A DNA stretch of 11,706 nucleotides from Pseudomonadota bacterium (GTDB lineage Bacteria > Pseudomonadota > Alphaproteobacteria > Rhizobiales > Devosiaceae), in contig JAEZHZ010000327.1 of assembly GCA_023436745.1 (NCBI GenBank), positions 1 to 11,706 of the forward strand, written 5' to 3'. Under the pieces are notes generated by a model that was not told the origin of the DNA, ran no database searches, and was given only the letters and a program-made list of their open reading frames with translations. Shown here in pieces: positions 1 to 6,461 of this stretch. The translations under genes and the position numbers were made by a program. The stretch's first letter is position 1; each line of letters opens with the position of its first letter.

Positions 1-1245
1 GCCGTTGAGGTTGCCGGGATTGGAGCCCGCATACGCCATCTTCAGCGACCATTCGGGGCTGGTCCAGAAGCAGATCAGCGCCTTGGCAGCGTCCTGGTCC
101 ACCTCGCCCCCTTCGACATATTCGGGGTTGAGGATGTGGATGTTGGAGCCACCGAACACCACCGCGCGCCGTCCGTCGGGGCCCGTCGGGATCGGACCGT
201 AGCGCATGTTGTCGATCACGACCTGCGCGGCGTCCTTGTCGGCACCGGTTGCCTTGGCCTGAAGGTCGAGCATCACATCATAGTCCGACGGATGCGAGAT
301 CATCATCGCCAGCTGCCCGGCAAGGAACAGCGGCTGGTTGTCGGCCTGCTGGTTGGTCAGCGCCGAAACCGGCACGGACTGGTCCTTCACATACATGTCG
401 TAGGACGCCTGCAGGGCCCGGATGCTCTCGGGCGTGTCCAGCCTGACCTCCTCATAGGTCGGGCTCGGGTCGGCCTCGTCGAACACGCCGCCGCCGTAAC
501 CCCAAAGCTGGGGCATGAACCGGTAAGGCGTGTTGCCGGCATTCTTGCGGGCCACGAGGCCATATCCGGCGATACCGAGCTCGTCGTGGATCTGCTTGGA
601 ATAGGCGACCACGTCATCCCAGGTGGCGGGCGGAGTCTCCGGGTCGAGCCCGGCACGCTCGAAGATGTCGGCGTTCCAGATGAATGCCATGGTCTCGTTA
701 TTGGTGGGAATGCCGTAGGTCTTGCCCTCCCACATCACCGACTTCATGGCGCCGGGCCAGAAGTCGTCGCGGCTCCAGCCCACATCCTCCGGGCTCAGTT
801 CCTGCAGGTACCCCTTGGAAGCGAACTCGACGCCGCCCAGGATCTGCAGGCGCACCACCATCGGCCCGGCATTGCCGAGCAGCGCCGTGCGGAACTTGTC
901 GAGCAGGTCGTTGTAGGTGAGCGCCTGCTCCTGGAGGTTGATGTTGGGATAGGTGGCGCGGAAGGCCTCGAAGAAGTCGCGGTAATACTGGCGCAGCAGG
1001 TCCGGGTCACCTTCGAACACGCCCTGGTACCAGAAGCTCAGGTCACCCTCGTGGTCGAGCGGCGTCACTGCCCCGCACTGCTCGGCCGTATCGTACTCCT
1101 CGGTGCCGGCGATCGACCGCACATATTCCGGCGACCACTGGCTGATGTCGACGCTCTGACCTATCGCCGCGGTGTTCATCGACACCACAAGCGCAGAAAC
1201 TGCTGCGCCATGCGCAAGCGCACGGCTCAACCGGTAGTTCCTCAT
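1..1245 (-). CDS. ABC sugar transporter, periplasmic substrate-binding protein (partial, C-terminus missing)
   Basis: The frame is open from an ATG at 1245 down to the left edge: 415 codons, no stop, so the C-terminus is cut off. The start is supported by AGGAGGA at 1250-1256, four bases upstream. A hydrophobic N-terminus (about residues 8-29) looks like a Sec signal peptide ending near AIG|QS; no lipobox cysteine is seen. After an unusually long lead (residues 30-67, one Cys at 57), the family-1 solute-binding fold starts at LSFWYQGV. Typical family features follow: YGIPTNNETMAFIWN (177-191) ahead of DIFERAGLDP, and FLAGQLAMM (307-315). The protein should bind a sugar or sugar derivative in the periplasm and deliver it to a CUT1-type permease, probably encoded just outside the window. 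It diverges from the GntR-dehydratase operon, suggesting co-regulation. The substrate cannot be read from the sequence. Confidence 0.93.
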   Translation of the reverse strand, partial: MRNYRLSRALAHGAAVSALVVSMNTAAIGQSVDISQWSPEYVRSIAGTEEYDTAEQCGAVTPLDHEGDLSFWYQGVFEGDPDLLRQYYRDFFEAFRATYPNINLQEQALTYNDLLDKFRTALLGNAGPMVVRLQILGGVEFASKGYLQELSPEDVGWSRDDFWPGAMKSVMWEGKTYGIPTNNETMAFIWNADIFERAGLDPETPPATWDDVVAYSKQIHDELGIAGYGLVARKNAGNTPYRFMPQLWGYGGGVFDEADPSPTYEEVRLDTPESIRALQASYDMYVKDQSVPVSALTNQQADNQPLFLAGQLAMMISHPSDYDVMLDLQAKATGADKDAAQVVIDNMRYGPIPTGPDGRRAVVFGGSNIHILNPEYVEGGEVDQDAAKALICFWTSPEWSLKMAYAGSNPGNLNG

Positions 1246-1351
1246 GAAGTCCTCCTGTCTGCCCTGCCCGGTGTGTCTCCGCTGCGGGCCTTCTCCCTCT
1301 CCCCGCTGCAACCGGGCTTCGCCTCTTTGTGTGCAGCCGCAGGCACGAGCA

Positions 1352-1379
1352 ACGTTACAGAAGAGATTTTGAGTGTCAA
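1352..1379 (-). promoter_or_regulatory. Candidate sigma70-type promoter for the left binding-protein gene
   Basis: On the minus strand a perfect TTGACA (-35; plus-strand positions 1374-1379) is followed after 16 bases by TAACGT (-10; 1352-1357), which matches TATAAT at three positions. It lies about 105 bp upstream of the binding-protein start. The -35 is good and the -10 is weak, so the call rests mainly on the -35 and its position. Confidence 0.4.
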
Positions 1380-1398
1380 CTGGACCAGATTGTACATT
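1369..1398 (+). promoter_or_regulatory. Candidate promoter for the GntR-dehydratase operon
   Basis: On the plus strand TTGAGT (1369-1374) is followed after 18 bases by TACATT (1393-1398), a four-of-six match to each consensus element. It would overlap the minus-strand promoter and place its -10 inside the inverted repeat at 1385-1404, a usual arrangement for an autoregulated divergent promoter. This is inferred from motif matches only. Confidence 0.3.
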
Positions 1399-1404
1399 AT
1401 CTGG
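1385..1404. promoter_or_regulatory. Perfect inverted repeat, candidate GntR operator
   Basis: CCAGAT at 1385-1390 is mirrored exactly by ATCTGG at 1399-1404, with an 8-base spacer containing the palindrome TGTACA (1391-1396). It lies between the divergent binding-protein and gntR genes, six bases upstream of the minus-strand TTGACA and over the candidate plus-strand -10. FCD-type GntR proteins bind as dimers to short palindromes in such places, so autoregulation and control of both directions is a reasonable inference. No known operator was matched. Confidence 0.45.
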
Positions 1405-1500
1405 CATAGAAGCTGTGTAGTGTGCACGGACCCGGAACGACAAAGCGGCAGGCGGCAGCTACAAGACGAGCTCCAAAAAGCAGGACCTACAGGACTTTAG

Positions 1501-2202
1501 ATGAACGACTACACGGCGCAGCCGCCGAAGGGGATGGAACCGAGCGGAGCATCGCAGGCGGGTGACTCCGTCTATCGCCAGATACGCGAGGAGATCATCT
1601 CGGGCCACCTCCGGGCCAATGAGCGCCTCATCGTGGCCGACCTCGCCAAGCGCCACAACAGCTCCACCAACCCCGTGCGCGAAGCTCTCCAGCTGCTGCG
1701 TGGCGAGGGTTTCGTTATCATTTCCCCCAACCGTGGCGCCCGGGTCCGGCCCATCGACCAGGATTTCGTGCGGGACATCTACGAAATCGGCGTGCTCATC
1801 GAACCCGCCCTGACCCGCTGGTTCGTCGGCATGGCGACGCTTGAGGACATCGCCGAACTGGAGGCGGTACAGGCGGAGATCGAGTCCAACAACTTCGCCG
1901 ACCCGTTGCGCCACAGCGAACTGGACACGCGGTTCCACACCATCATGTACGAGCGCCACTACAACCGTCATGCAGCCGAACTCTGGTGGAAGCACCGCGA
2001 AGTGCTGCGTGCGGTCGGCCGCCGCTACAACTTCACGCTGGCGCGCCGCGCGCAGGTCATGCGCGAACACCGCCAGCTCATCCAGCACATCAAGGACGGG
2101 GAAGCCGACAAGGCTGCGGCGCTGGTCGCCCAGCACGTCGAGGGCTCCGGCCGCCACATTCTCGAACACATGCGCGTATCGGACGCGGCAAGAGCGAGCT
2201 AG
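1501..2202 (+). CDS. GntR-family transcriptional regulator, FadR subfamily with FCD domain
   Basis: This 233-residue protein has a winged helix-turn-helix at about residues 20-83, including SVYRQIREEIISG and the recognition-helix region NPVREALQLLRGEGF. An all-helical FCD ligand-binding domain follows, at about 90-225. The usual FCD metal and ligand residues are visible: D142 and H146 in LDTRFHTI, H190 in REHRQLI, and H212 near the end. Length is normal for the family. The ATG at 1501 follows a weak AGGA site; a second ATG at codon 12 (1534) would still keep the whole DNA-binding domain. FCD regulators usually respond to small organic acids or sugar acids, which fits the dehydratases downstream. 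It is the first gene of the operon, ends 41 bp before the first dehydratase, and probably controls itself and the divergent binding protein. The effector is unknown. Confidence 0.93.
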   Translation: MNDYTAQPPKGMEPSGASQAGDSVYRQIREEIISGHLRANERLIVADLAKRHNSSTNPVREALQLLRGEGFVIISPNRGARVRPIDQDFVRDIYEIGVLIEPALTRWFVGMATLEDIAELEAVQAEIESNNFADPLRHSELDTRFHTIMYERHYNRHAAELWWKHREVLRAVGRRYNFTLARRAQVMREHRQLIQHIKDGEADKAAALVAQHVEGSGRHILEHMRVSDAARAS

Positions 2203-2205
2203 AGC

Positions 2206-2230
2206 GCCCGCCGCCTCCGGCGCGGCGGGC
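2206..2230 (+). other. GC-rich intercistronic hairpin between gntR and the first dehydratase
   Basis: GCCCGCCGC (2206-2214) and GCGGCGGGC (2222-2230) form a perfect 9-bp stem with a 7-base loop. No T-run follows, so it is not a classical terminator. It lies one base before the ribosome site (about 2232-2240) of the downstream gene. It may tune transcript stability or translation between the regulator and the enzymes. Confidence 0.5.
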
Positions 2231-2243
2231 CAAAGGGGGAGCG

Positions 2244-3413
2244 ATGAGGATCACCGGGGTCCAGCCGTGGCTGGTGAAGTCGGAAGCGTCCTATTGGGGC
2301 GAGTTCCTGTTCGTCGAGGTGACGACGGACGAGGGCGTCACCGGCTGGGGCGAGATCACGACTACCACCAGGTTGGCGAACCGGGCCCTTTGCGTGATGC
2401 TGAGGCAGATCAGCAAGGTCATCGAAGGTGACGACCCGGCCAACATCGAACGCATCTGGCACAAGATCTTCCGCAGCTTCACCTATATGGGCAGCCGCGG
2501 TGCCGCGGTGGAGTGCGTCAGCGCCATCGACATCGCCCTCTGGGACATCAGGGGCAAGGTGCTGGACCGGCCGATCCATGAACTGCTCGGCGGGCCGGTG
2601 CGCGACGAAGTCCTGCTCTATACGCACCCCGACCAGCGCCGGTTCACCAGCAAAGAGGGCGTGGTTCAGGAAATCCGGGACATCATCGCTTCCGGCCACA
2701 CTGCCCTGAAGTTCGATCCTTTCGCGCAGCAGGGCGCATTCGACCGGAACGGCATCGCCCGCGAGCAGGCGGAGGGCTACCTCGACGGCTCGATGAGCCG
2801 AAGGGACGAACGCGAAGCGGCCGAACTCACCGCCCTGATCCGCGAAACGGCAGGACCGGATGTCGATATCCTGATCGATGCACACGGCCGCTTCGACGTG
2901 CCGACGGCCATCCGCCTCTGCCGCAGCCTTGAAGAGGCCGGCGACATCGACTGGTTCGAGGAGCCTGTACCACCCGAAAGCGTCAACGCGCTGCAGCAGG
3001 TGCGCGAGAAGGTCAGCGCTGCGATCTCATGGGGCGAGCGGGGCCACACCAAATGGGACTTCGTACCGATCCTCGAGGGGAAGCTCGCGGACTACATCAT
3101 GCCGGATGTGACCTGGACCGGCGGGATAACCGAACTCAAGAAGATCTCGGCGCTGTGCGAGGCCTACTACATTCCGGTCTCGCCGCACGATGCCGCCGGT
3201 CCCATCAACGTCGTCGCGGGAGCGCAGGTGATGATGACGGTGCCCAACTTCTACAGGCTCGAGACGTCCGAGTGGAACCTCGCCAAGTACAACCCGCTCA
3301 TTTTGGCGCCCTTGGACAATTCGGGAGGCAGCCTGAAGCTGTCGCGCCTGCCGGGCCTCGGGATCGAGATGAACCGGGCGTATCTCGAGGCGAACGTTAT
3401 CGAAACGGCCTGA
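2244..3413 (+). CDS. Enolase-superfamily acid-sugar dehydratase, galactonate-dehydratase-like
   Basis: The 389-residue protein has an N-terminal capping domain (about 1-120) and a TIM barrel of the mandelate racemase subgroup. Metal ligands are D212, E239 (in WFEEP) and E265 (in SWGER). H214, two residues after the first ligand in IDAHGR, matches the His placement in D-galactonate dehydratase (DgoD). The second base is H314 in SPHDAAGP, paired with D288 in PDVTWTGG. K156 in LKFDP is the barrel lysine; the second lysine of a KxK motif is replaced by D158, again as expected for a dehydratase and unlike a racemase. The likely reaction is Mg-dependent dehydration of an aldonic acid to a 2-keto-3-deoxy acid in the cytoplasm. 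ATG at 2244 follows AAAGGGGGA. The frame stays open upstream into gntR, but no better start is seen. The exact substrate is unknown. Confidence 0.88.
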   Translation: MRITGVQPWLVKSEASYWGEFLFVEVTTDEGVTGWGEITTTTRLANRALCVMLRQISKVIEGDDPANIERIWHKIFRSFTYMGSRGAAVECVSAIDIALWDIRGKVLDRPIHELLGGPVRDEVLLYTHPDQRRFTSKEGVVQEIRDIIASGHTALKFDPFAQQGAFDRNGIAREQAEGYLDGSMSRRDEREAAELTALIRETAGPDVDILIDAHGRFDVPTAIRLCRSLEEAGDIDWFEEPVPPESVNALQQVREKVSAAISWGERGHTKWDFVPILEGKLADYIMPDVTWTGGITELKKISALCEAYYIPVSPHDAAGPINVVAGAQVMMTVPNFYRLETSEWNLAKYNPLILAPLDNSGGSLKLSRLPGLGIEMNRAYLEANVIETA

Positions 3414-3464
3414 CACATCGGACCAGGGCACGCAGACAACCAACTGACAGGGGGACAAGGGGAC

Positions 3465-4817
3465 ATGCACGGCGTCGGCGAAATGATAGAAGAGAACGTC
3501 CGCACTGCATCGCGGCCGAGCGAACTGCGGATTACCGACATGCGTGTCGCCGAGATAACCGGCGCGCCGTTCCAGTCGGCCCTGCTGAAGATCTACACCA
3601 ACCAGGGTATCGTGGGGCTGGGCGAAGTCAGGGACGGCGCCAGCGCAACCTATGCGCTGATGCTCAAGAGCCGGCTGCTCGGCGAGAACCCGTGCGATGT
3701 CGACCGCCTGTTCCGCCGTATCAAGCAGTTCGGCGGCCACGGCCGGCAGGGCGGCGGTGTCTCCGCCATCGAGATCGCCCTGTGGGATCTTGCCGGCAAG
3801 GCCTATGGCGTTCCGATCTACCAGATGCTGGGCGGCAGGTTCCGCGACCGGGTACGCATGTACTGTGACACCGATGCCAGCGTGGCGAGCGGCACGGAAA
3901 CGGGCAAGCGGCTGCGGCAGCGCATGGACATGGGCTTCACCTTCCTGAAGATGGATCTCGGCCTCATGCAGGTCGTGGACACGCCCGGCTCGGTCGTGGC
4001 GCCATCGGGCTCGATCGAGGGCTATCGCAAGCATCCGGGCTGGGGCGCCGGCAAGACGCTCGAGGACCGCCGCGCCCGAAACGCCGTCTACGATGTCCAC
4101 AACGTGCGCCACCCCTTCACCGGCCTCGCCTTCACGGAGCGGGGACTCGAAACGCTCGAGCAGTACATCTACGAGGTTCGCGAGGTGATCGGCTACGAGG
4201 TGCCGCTCGCGATCGACCATGTGGGCCACATCTCGCTGCAGAGCGGCATCCGGCTCGCCCAGCGCATCGAGGCCTATGCCCCTGCCTGGCTCGAGGATGT
4301 CGTGCCCTGGCAATATACGGAGCAGTACCGCCAGCTTCAGCAGGCCACATCGGTGCCGATCTGCACCGGCGAGGACATCTACCTCAGGGAGGGGTTCGAA
4401 CCGCTGCTCAAGACGGGCATCTCCATCATCCATCCGGACCTGCTGACCGCCGGCGGCATCCTCGAGACCAAGAAGATCGGCGACGCGGCGCAGGAGCACG
4501 GCGTCGCCATGGCCATCCATATGGCGGAAAGCCCGATCGCCTGCATGGCCGCGGCGCACGTGGCGGTTGCGACCGAGAACTTCATGGCCCTCGAATACCA
4601 TTCGGTCGACGTCTCCTGGTGGGATGGCATCGTCACCGGCCTGCCCAGGCCGCTGGTTCAGGATGGTTTCATCACCGTGCCGGACAAGCCCGGCCTCGGC
4701 ATCGACGACGTTGTCGACGAGGTGATCAGCCAGCACCTGCAGGAGGGTGTCGACGGTATCTGGCAATCCACCGAGCGGTGGGACCACGAATATTCCTGGG
4801 ATCGCACCTGGAGTTGA
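3465..4817 (+). CDS. Enolase-superfamily enzyme, mandelate racemase/muconate lactonizing type (second paralogue)
   Basis: This 450-residue protein is longer than the usual 380-400 residues. It has an N-terminal tail of about 20 residues and a large insertion (about 166-228) after the barrel lysine K162 of LKMDL. The capping-domain signature is clear in SAIEIALWDLAGKA (100-113) and LLGG-type MLGGRFRDRV. Metal ligands are D251, E277 (in WLED) and E303 (in TGED). The His-Asp dyad is H352 in IHMAE and D325 in PDLLTAGG. After D251 the sequence reads DHVGH, so the His two residues on, present in the first paralogue, is Val here, with H252 and H255 nearby. It probably dehydrates or epimerises a sugar acid, with a different substrate from its neighbours. 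ATG at 3465 has AAGGGG just upstream; the ATG at 3483 lacks a ribosome site. The gap to the preceding gene is 51 bp. Confidence 0.85.
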   Translation: MHGVGEMIEENVRTASRPSELRITDMRVAEITGAPFQSALLKIYTNQGIVGLGEVRDGASATYALMLKSRLLGENPCDVDRLFRRIKQFGGHGRQGGGVSAIEIALWDLAGKAYGVPIYQMLGGRFRDRVRMYCDTDASVASGTETGKRLRQRMDMGFTFLKMDLGLMQVVDTPGSVVAPSGSIEGYRKHPGWGAGKTLEDRRARNAVYDVHNVRHPFTGLAFTERGLETLEQYIYEVREVIGYEVPLAIDHVGHISLQSGIRLAQRIEAYAPAWLEDVVPWQYTEQYRQLQQATSVPICTGEDIYLREGFEPLLKTGISIIHPDLLTAGGILETKKIGDAAQEHGVAMAIHMAESPIACMAAAHVAVATENFMALEYHSVDVSWWDGIVTGLPRPLVQDGFITVPDKPGLGIDDVVDEVISQHLQEGVDGIWQSTERWDHEYSWDRTWS

Positions 4818-4834
4818 GCTTTCAGCGTCTCCAT

Positions 4835-4859
4835 CGGGCGAGGAGCATCCCCTCGCCCG
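4835..4859 (+). other. GC-rich intercistronic hairpin upstream of the NIPSNAP gene
   Basis: CGGGCGAGG (4835-4843) and CCTCGCCCG (4851-4859) make a perfect 9-bp stem with a 7-base loop, inside the 87-bp gap between the second dehydratase and the NIPSNAP gene. No uridine run follows directly. It may act as a leaky attenuator or as a barrier to 3' exonucleases protecting the upstream message. Confidence 0.5.
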
Positions 4860-4904
4860 GCGACAACTTTCCTCACCCGCCGAACCGCCCCGAAAGGCAA
4901 AAAG

Positions 4905-5231
4905 ATGATCTATGAACAGCGGGTCTATACCTGCGTCCCCGGCCGCATGCCGGCGCTGCTGAAGCGCTTCGCCGACCACACATGTGGGCTTTTTGAGAAG
5001 CACGGCATTCGCCAGGCAGGCTTTTTCACGACGCTGGCCGGCGAGGACCATAACCAGCTCACCTATTTCCTCGCCTGGGACTCGCTGGCCGAGCGCGAGG
5101 CAAAGTGGACTGCCTTCGTGACCGATCCTGAATGGATCCACGTTCGCGATGCCTCCGAAGTGGATGGTCCGATCATCGCCCGCATCTCAACCCAGTTCCT
5201 CGCGCCCACCGGCTTCTCGTCCATCCGATAG
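4905..5231 (+). CDS. NIPSNAP family protein
   Basis: The 108-residue product is a single NIPSNAP domain, a ferredoxin-like alpha/beta fold related to dimeric alpha-beta-barrel proteins. Matching features are IYEQRVYTCVPGRMP (2-16), a helix ending in FEKHGI, the strand region QLTYFLAWDSLAEREAKW (51-68), and the typical DPEW at 74-77. No signal peptide or membrane segment is seen, so it is probably cytoplasmic. The biochemical role of bacterial NIPSNAP proteins is not established; this one shows no obvious catalytic motif. It lies between two dehydratase genes, with only 9 bp to the next start, so it is probably co-translated with the third enzyme. That suggests a role with the sugar-acid enzymes, for example as a partner or an accessory isomerase, but this is inference. 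ATG at 4905 follows AAAGG at 4894-4898. Confidence 0.88.
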   Translation: MIYEQRVYTCVPGRMPALLKRFADHTCGLFEKHGIRQAGFFTTLAGEDHNQLTYFLAWDSLAEREAKWTAFVTDPEWIHVRDASEVDGPIIARISTQFLAPTGFSSIR

Positions 5232-5240
5232 GAGCTGGCC

Positions 5241-6443
5241 ATGAAGATCACAGACCTCCGCTGCGCCGTGATTGGCCGACACCCGATCGTGCGCATCGTC
5301 ACGGACGAGGGGCTCTACGGGCTCGGCGAGGTGGAGTTCACCAAGCCCTACCTCAAGCCGTGGGTGCTGCACTTCCGGGAGGCCCTGATCGGCGAGGATC
5401 CCACGGACGTCGAGCGCTGCATGCTGAAGATCCGTCAGCGCGGCTCGTTCAAGCCCTATGGAGCGGCGGTCAGCGCCATTGAGCACGCACTGTGGGACAT
5501 CGCCGGCAAGGCCGCCAACGTGCCGGCCTACAAACTGCTCGGCGGCAAGGTGCGTGACCGGGTGCGGGTCTATAACGGCTCCATCCGCCGCAAGCGCACG
5601 GGCGACCGTCCGGAGGACTATGCCGCCGATGTCCGCTGGATGATGGAGCGGCCCGAGAACTTCTTCATGGTGAAGCAGGGGATCAGCTTCCATTCCAACA
5701 TGAAGGACACGGTCGAGGACTTCCACTATGGCGTGCGGCAGGCGCCGTCCGGCTACCACGGCGCCATGGACCAGGGGCAGATCAGCGAGCGCGGCTTCAA
5801 CCACATGCTCGACTGCGTCGCGGCCATGAAGGAGGTGCTGGGCGACAGGGTCAGCCTCGCGCTTGACTGTGGCCCCGGCTGGTTCCTCAACGACGCCATC
5901 CGCTTCGCCCGCGCGGTCGAGAAGTACGACCTCATGTGGCTCGAGGACATGCTGACCGGTGACTATGTGCCGTGGGTGAACCCGCAGGCCTACCGCGAAC
6001 TGACCGTATCCACCTCGACGCCGATCCACACCGGCGAGCAGGTCTATCTGCGCCACAACTTCAAGGAGCTGATCGAAACCCAGGCGGTGCGGGTTGTCGG
6101 GCCGGACCCCGCGGACGTTGGCGGTATCGCCGAACTCAAGTGGATCGCCGAGCACGCCTACATGCACTCGATCATGATGGCGCCGCACGGCACGGCCAAC
6201 GGCCTGCTGGGGCTCGGGGCGCTGATCAATGTCTGCGCTACCCTGCCCGCCAACTACATCGCCTTCGAGTACCCCAGCGCGTCGGACCCCTGGTGGGAGG
6301 ACATCATCATCGGGCTGCCGGAGGGACGCATCGTCAACGACAGCCACGTGGATCTTCTGCCCGGCCCGGGCCTCGGGCTCGACATCGATGCGGACGCCGC
6401 GCGGTCATACCTGCGCGAGGAGGATGCCGGCTTCTTCGACTGA
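5241..6443 (+). CDS. Enolase-superfamily enzyme, mandelate racemase/muconate lactonizing type (third paralogue)
   Basis: The 400-residue protein starts with the typical capping-domain strand MKITDLRCAVIG and shows SAIEHALWDIAGKA (78-91) and LLGGKVRDRV. Metal ligands are D209, E235 (in WLED) and E265 (in TGEQ). H316 in APHGTANG and D289 in PDPADVGG form the His-Asp dyad. The barrel lysine is K145 in VKQG, with no second lysine. After D209 the sequence is CGPGW, so there is no nearby histidine, unlike both other paralogues. Residues 148-183 form an insertion rich in His, Tyr and Gly that ends in SERG, echoed by TERG in the second paralogue. It is probably a sugar-acid dehydratase or epimerase of unknown substrate. 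The ribosome site AGGAGC (5230-5235) overlaps the stop codon of the NIPSNAP gene, suggesting translational coupling. It is the last gene of the plus-strand operon. Confidence 0.86.
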   Translation: MKITDLRCAVIGRHPIVRIVTDEGLYGLGEVEFTKPYLKPWVLHFREALIGEDPTDVERCMLKIRQRGSFKPYGAAVSAIEHALWDIAGKAANVPAYKLLGGKVRDRVRVYNGSIRRKRTGDRPEDYAADVRWMMERPENFFMVKQGISFHSNMKDTVEDFHYGVRQAPSGYHGAMDQGQISERGFNHMLDCVAAMKEVLGDRVSLALDCGPGWFLNDAIRFARAVEKYDLMWLEDMLTGDYVPWVNPQAYRELTVSTSTPIHTGEQVYLRHNFKELIETQAVRVVGPDPADVGGIAELKWIAEHAYMHSIMMAPHGTANGLLGLGALINVCATLPANYIAFEYPSASDPWWEDIIIGLPEGRIVNDSHVDLLPGPGLGLDIDADAARSYLREEDAGFFD

Positions 6444-6461
6444 AGCGCGTCAGCCTTTGCG

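Noticed and set aside
136..1500. Open frame of about 454 codons on the plus strand.
   Set aside because: It is antisense to the left binding protein, runs through the promoter region, and has the His/Arg/Gly-rich composition of a shadow frame.
1986..2243. N-terminal extension of the first dehydratase frame back into gntR.
   Set aside because: The extension overlaps the regulator, is Arg/Ala/Pro-rich without family similarity, and the ATG at 2244 has its own ribosome site and begins with a typical family N-terminus.
4835..4859. Rho-independent terminator inside the dehydratase operon.
   Set aside because: The stem is strong, but no T-run follows and the next gene is in the same direction with its own ribosome site, so I list it as an intercistronic hairpin.
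3027..5141. Open frame of about 704 codons on the minus strand.
   Set aside because: It lies antisense to two well-supported enolase-superfamily genes and the NIPSNAP gene. Long antisense frames are common in GC-rich DNA, and the translation shows no recognisable domain.
5187..6347. Open frame of about 386 codons on the minus strand.
   Set aside because: It is a shadow of the third enolase-superfamily gene, with no domain of its own and no ribosome site.
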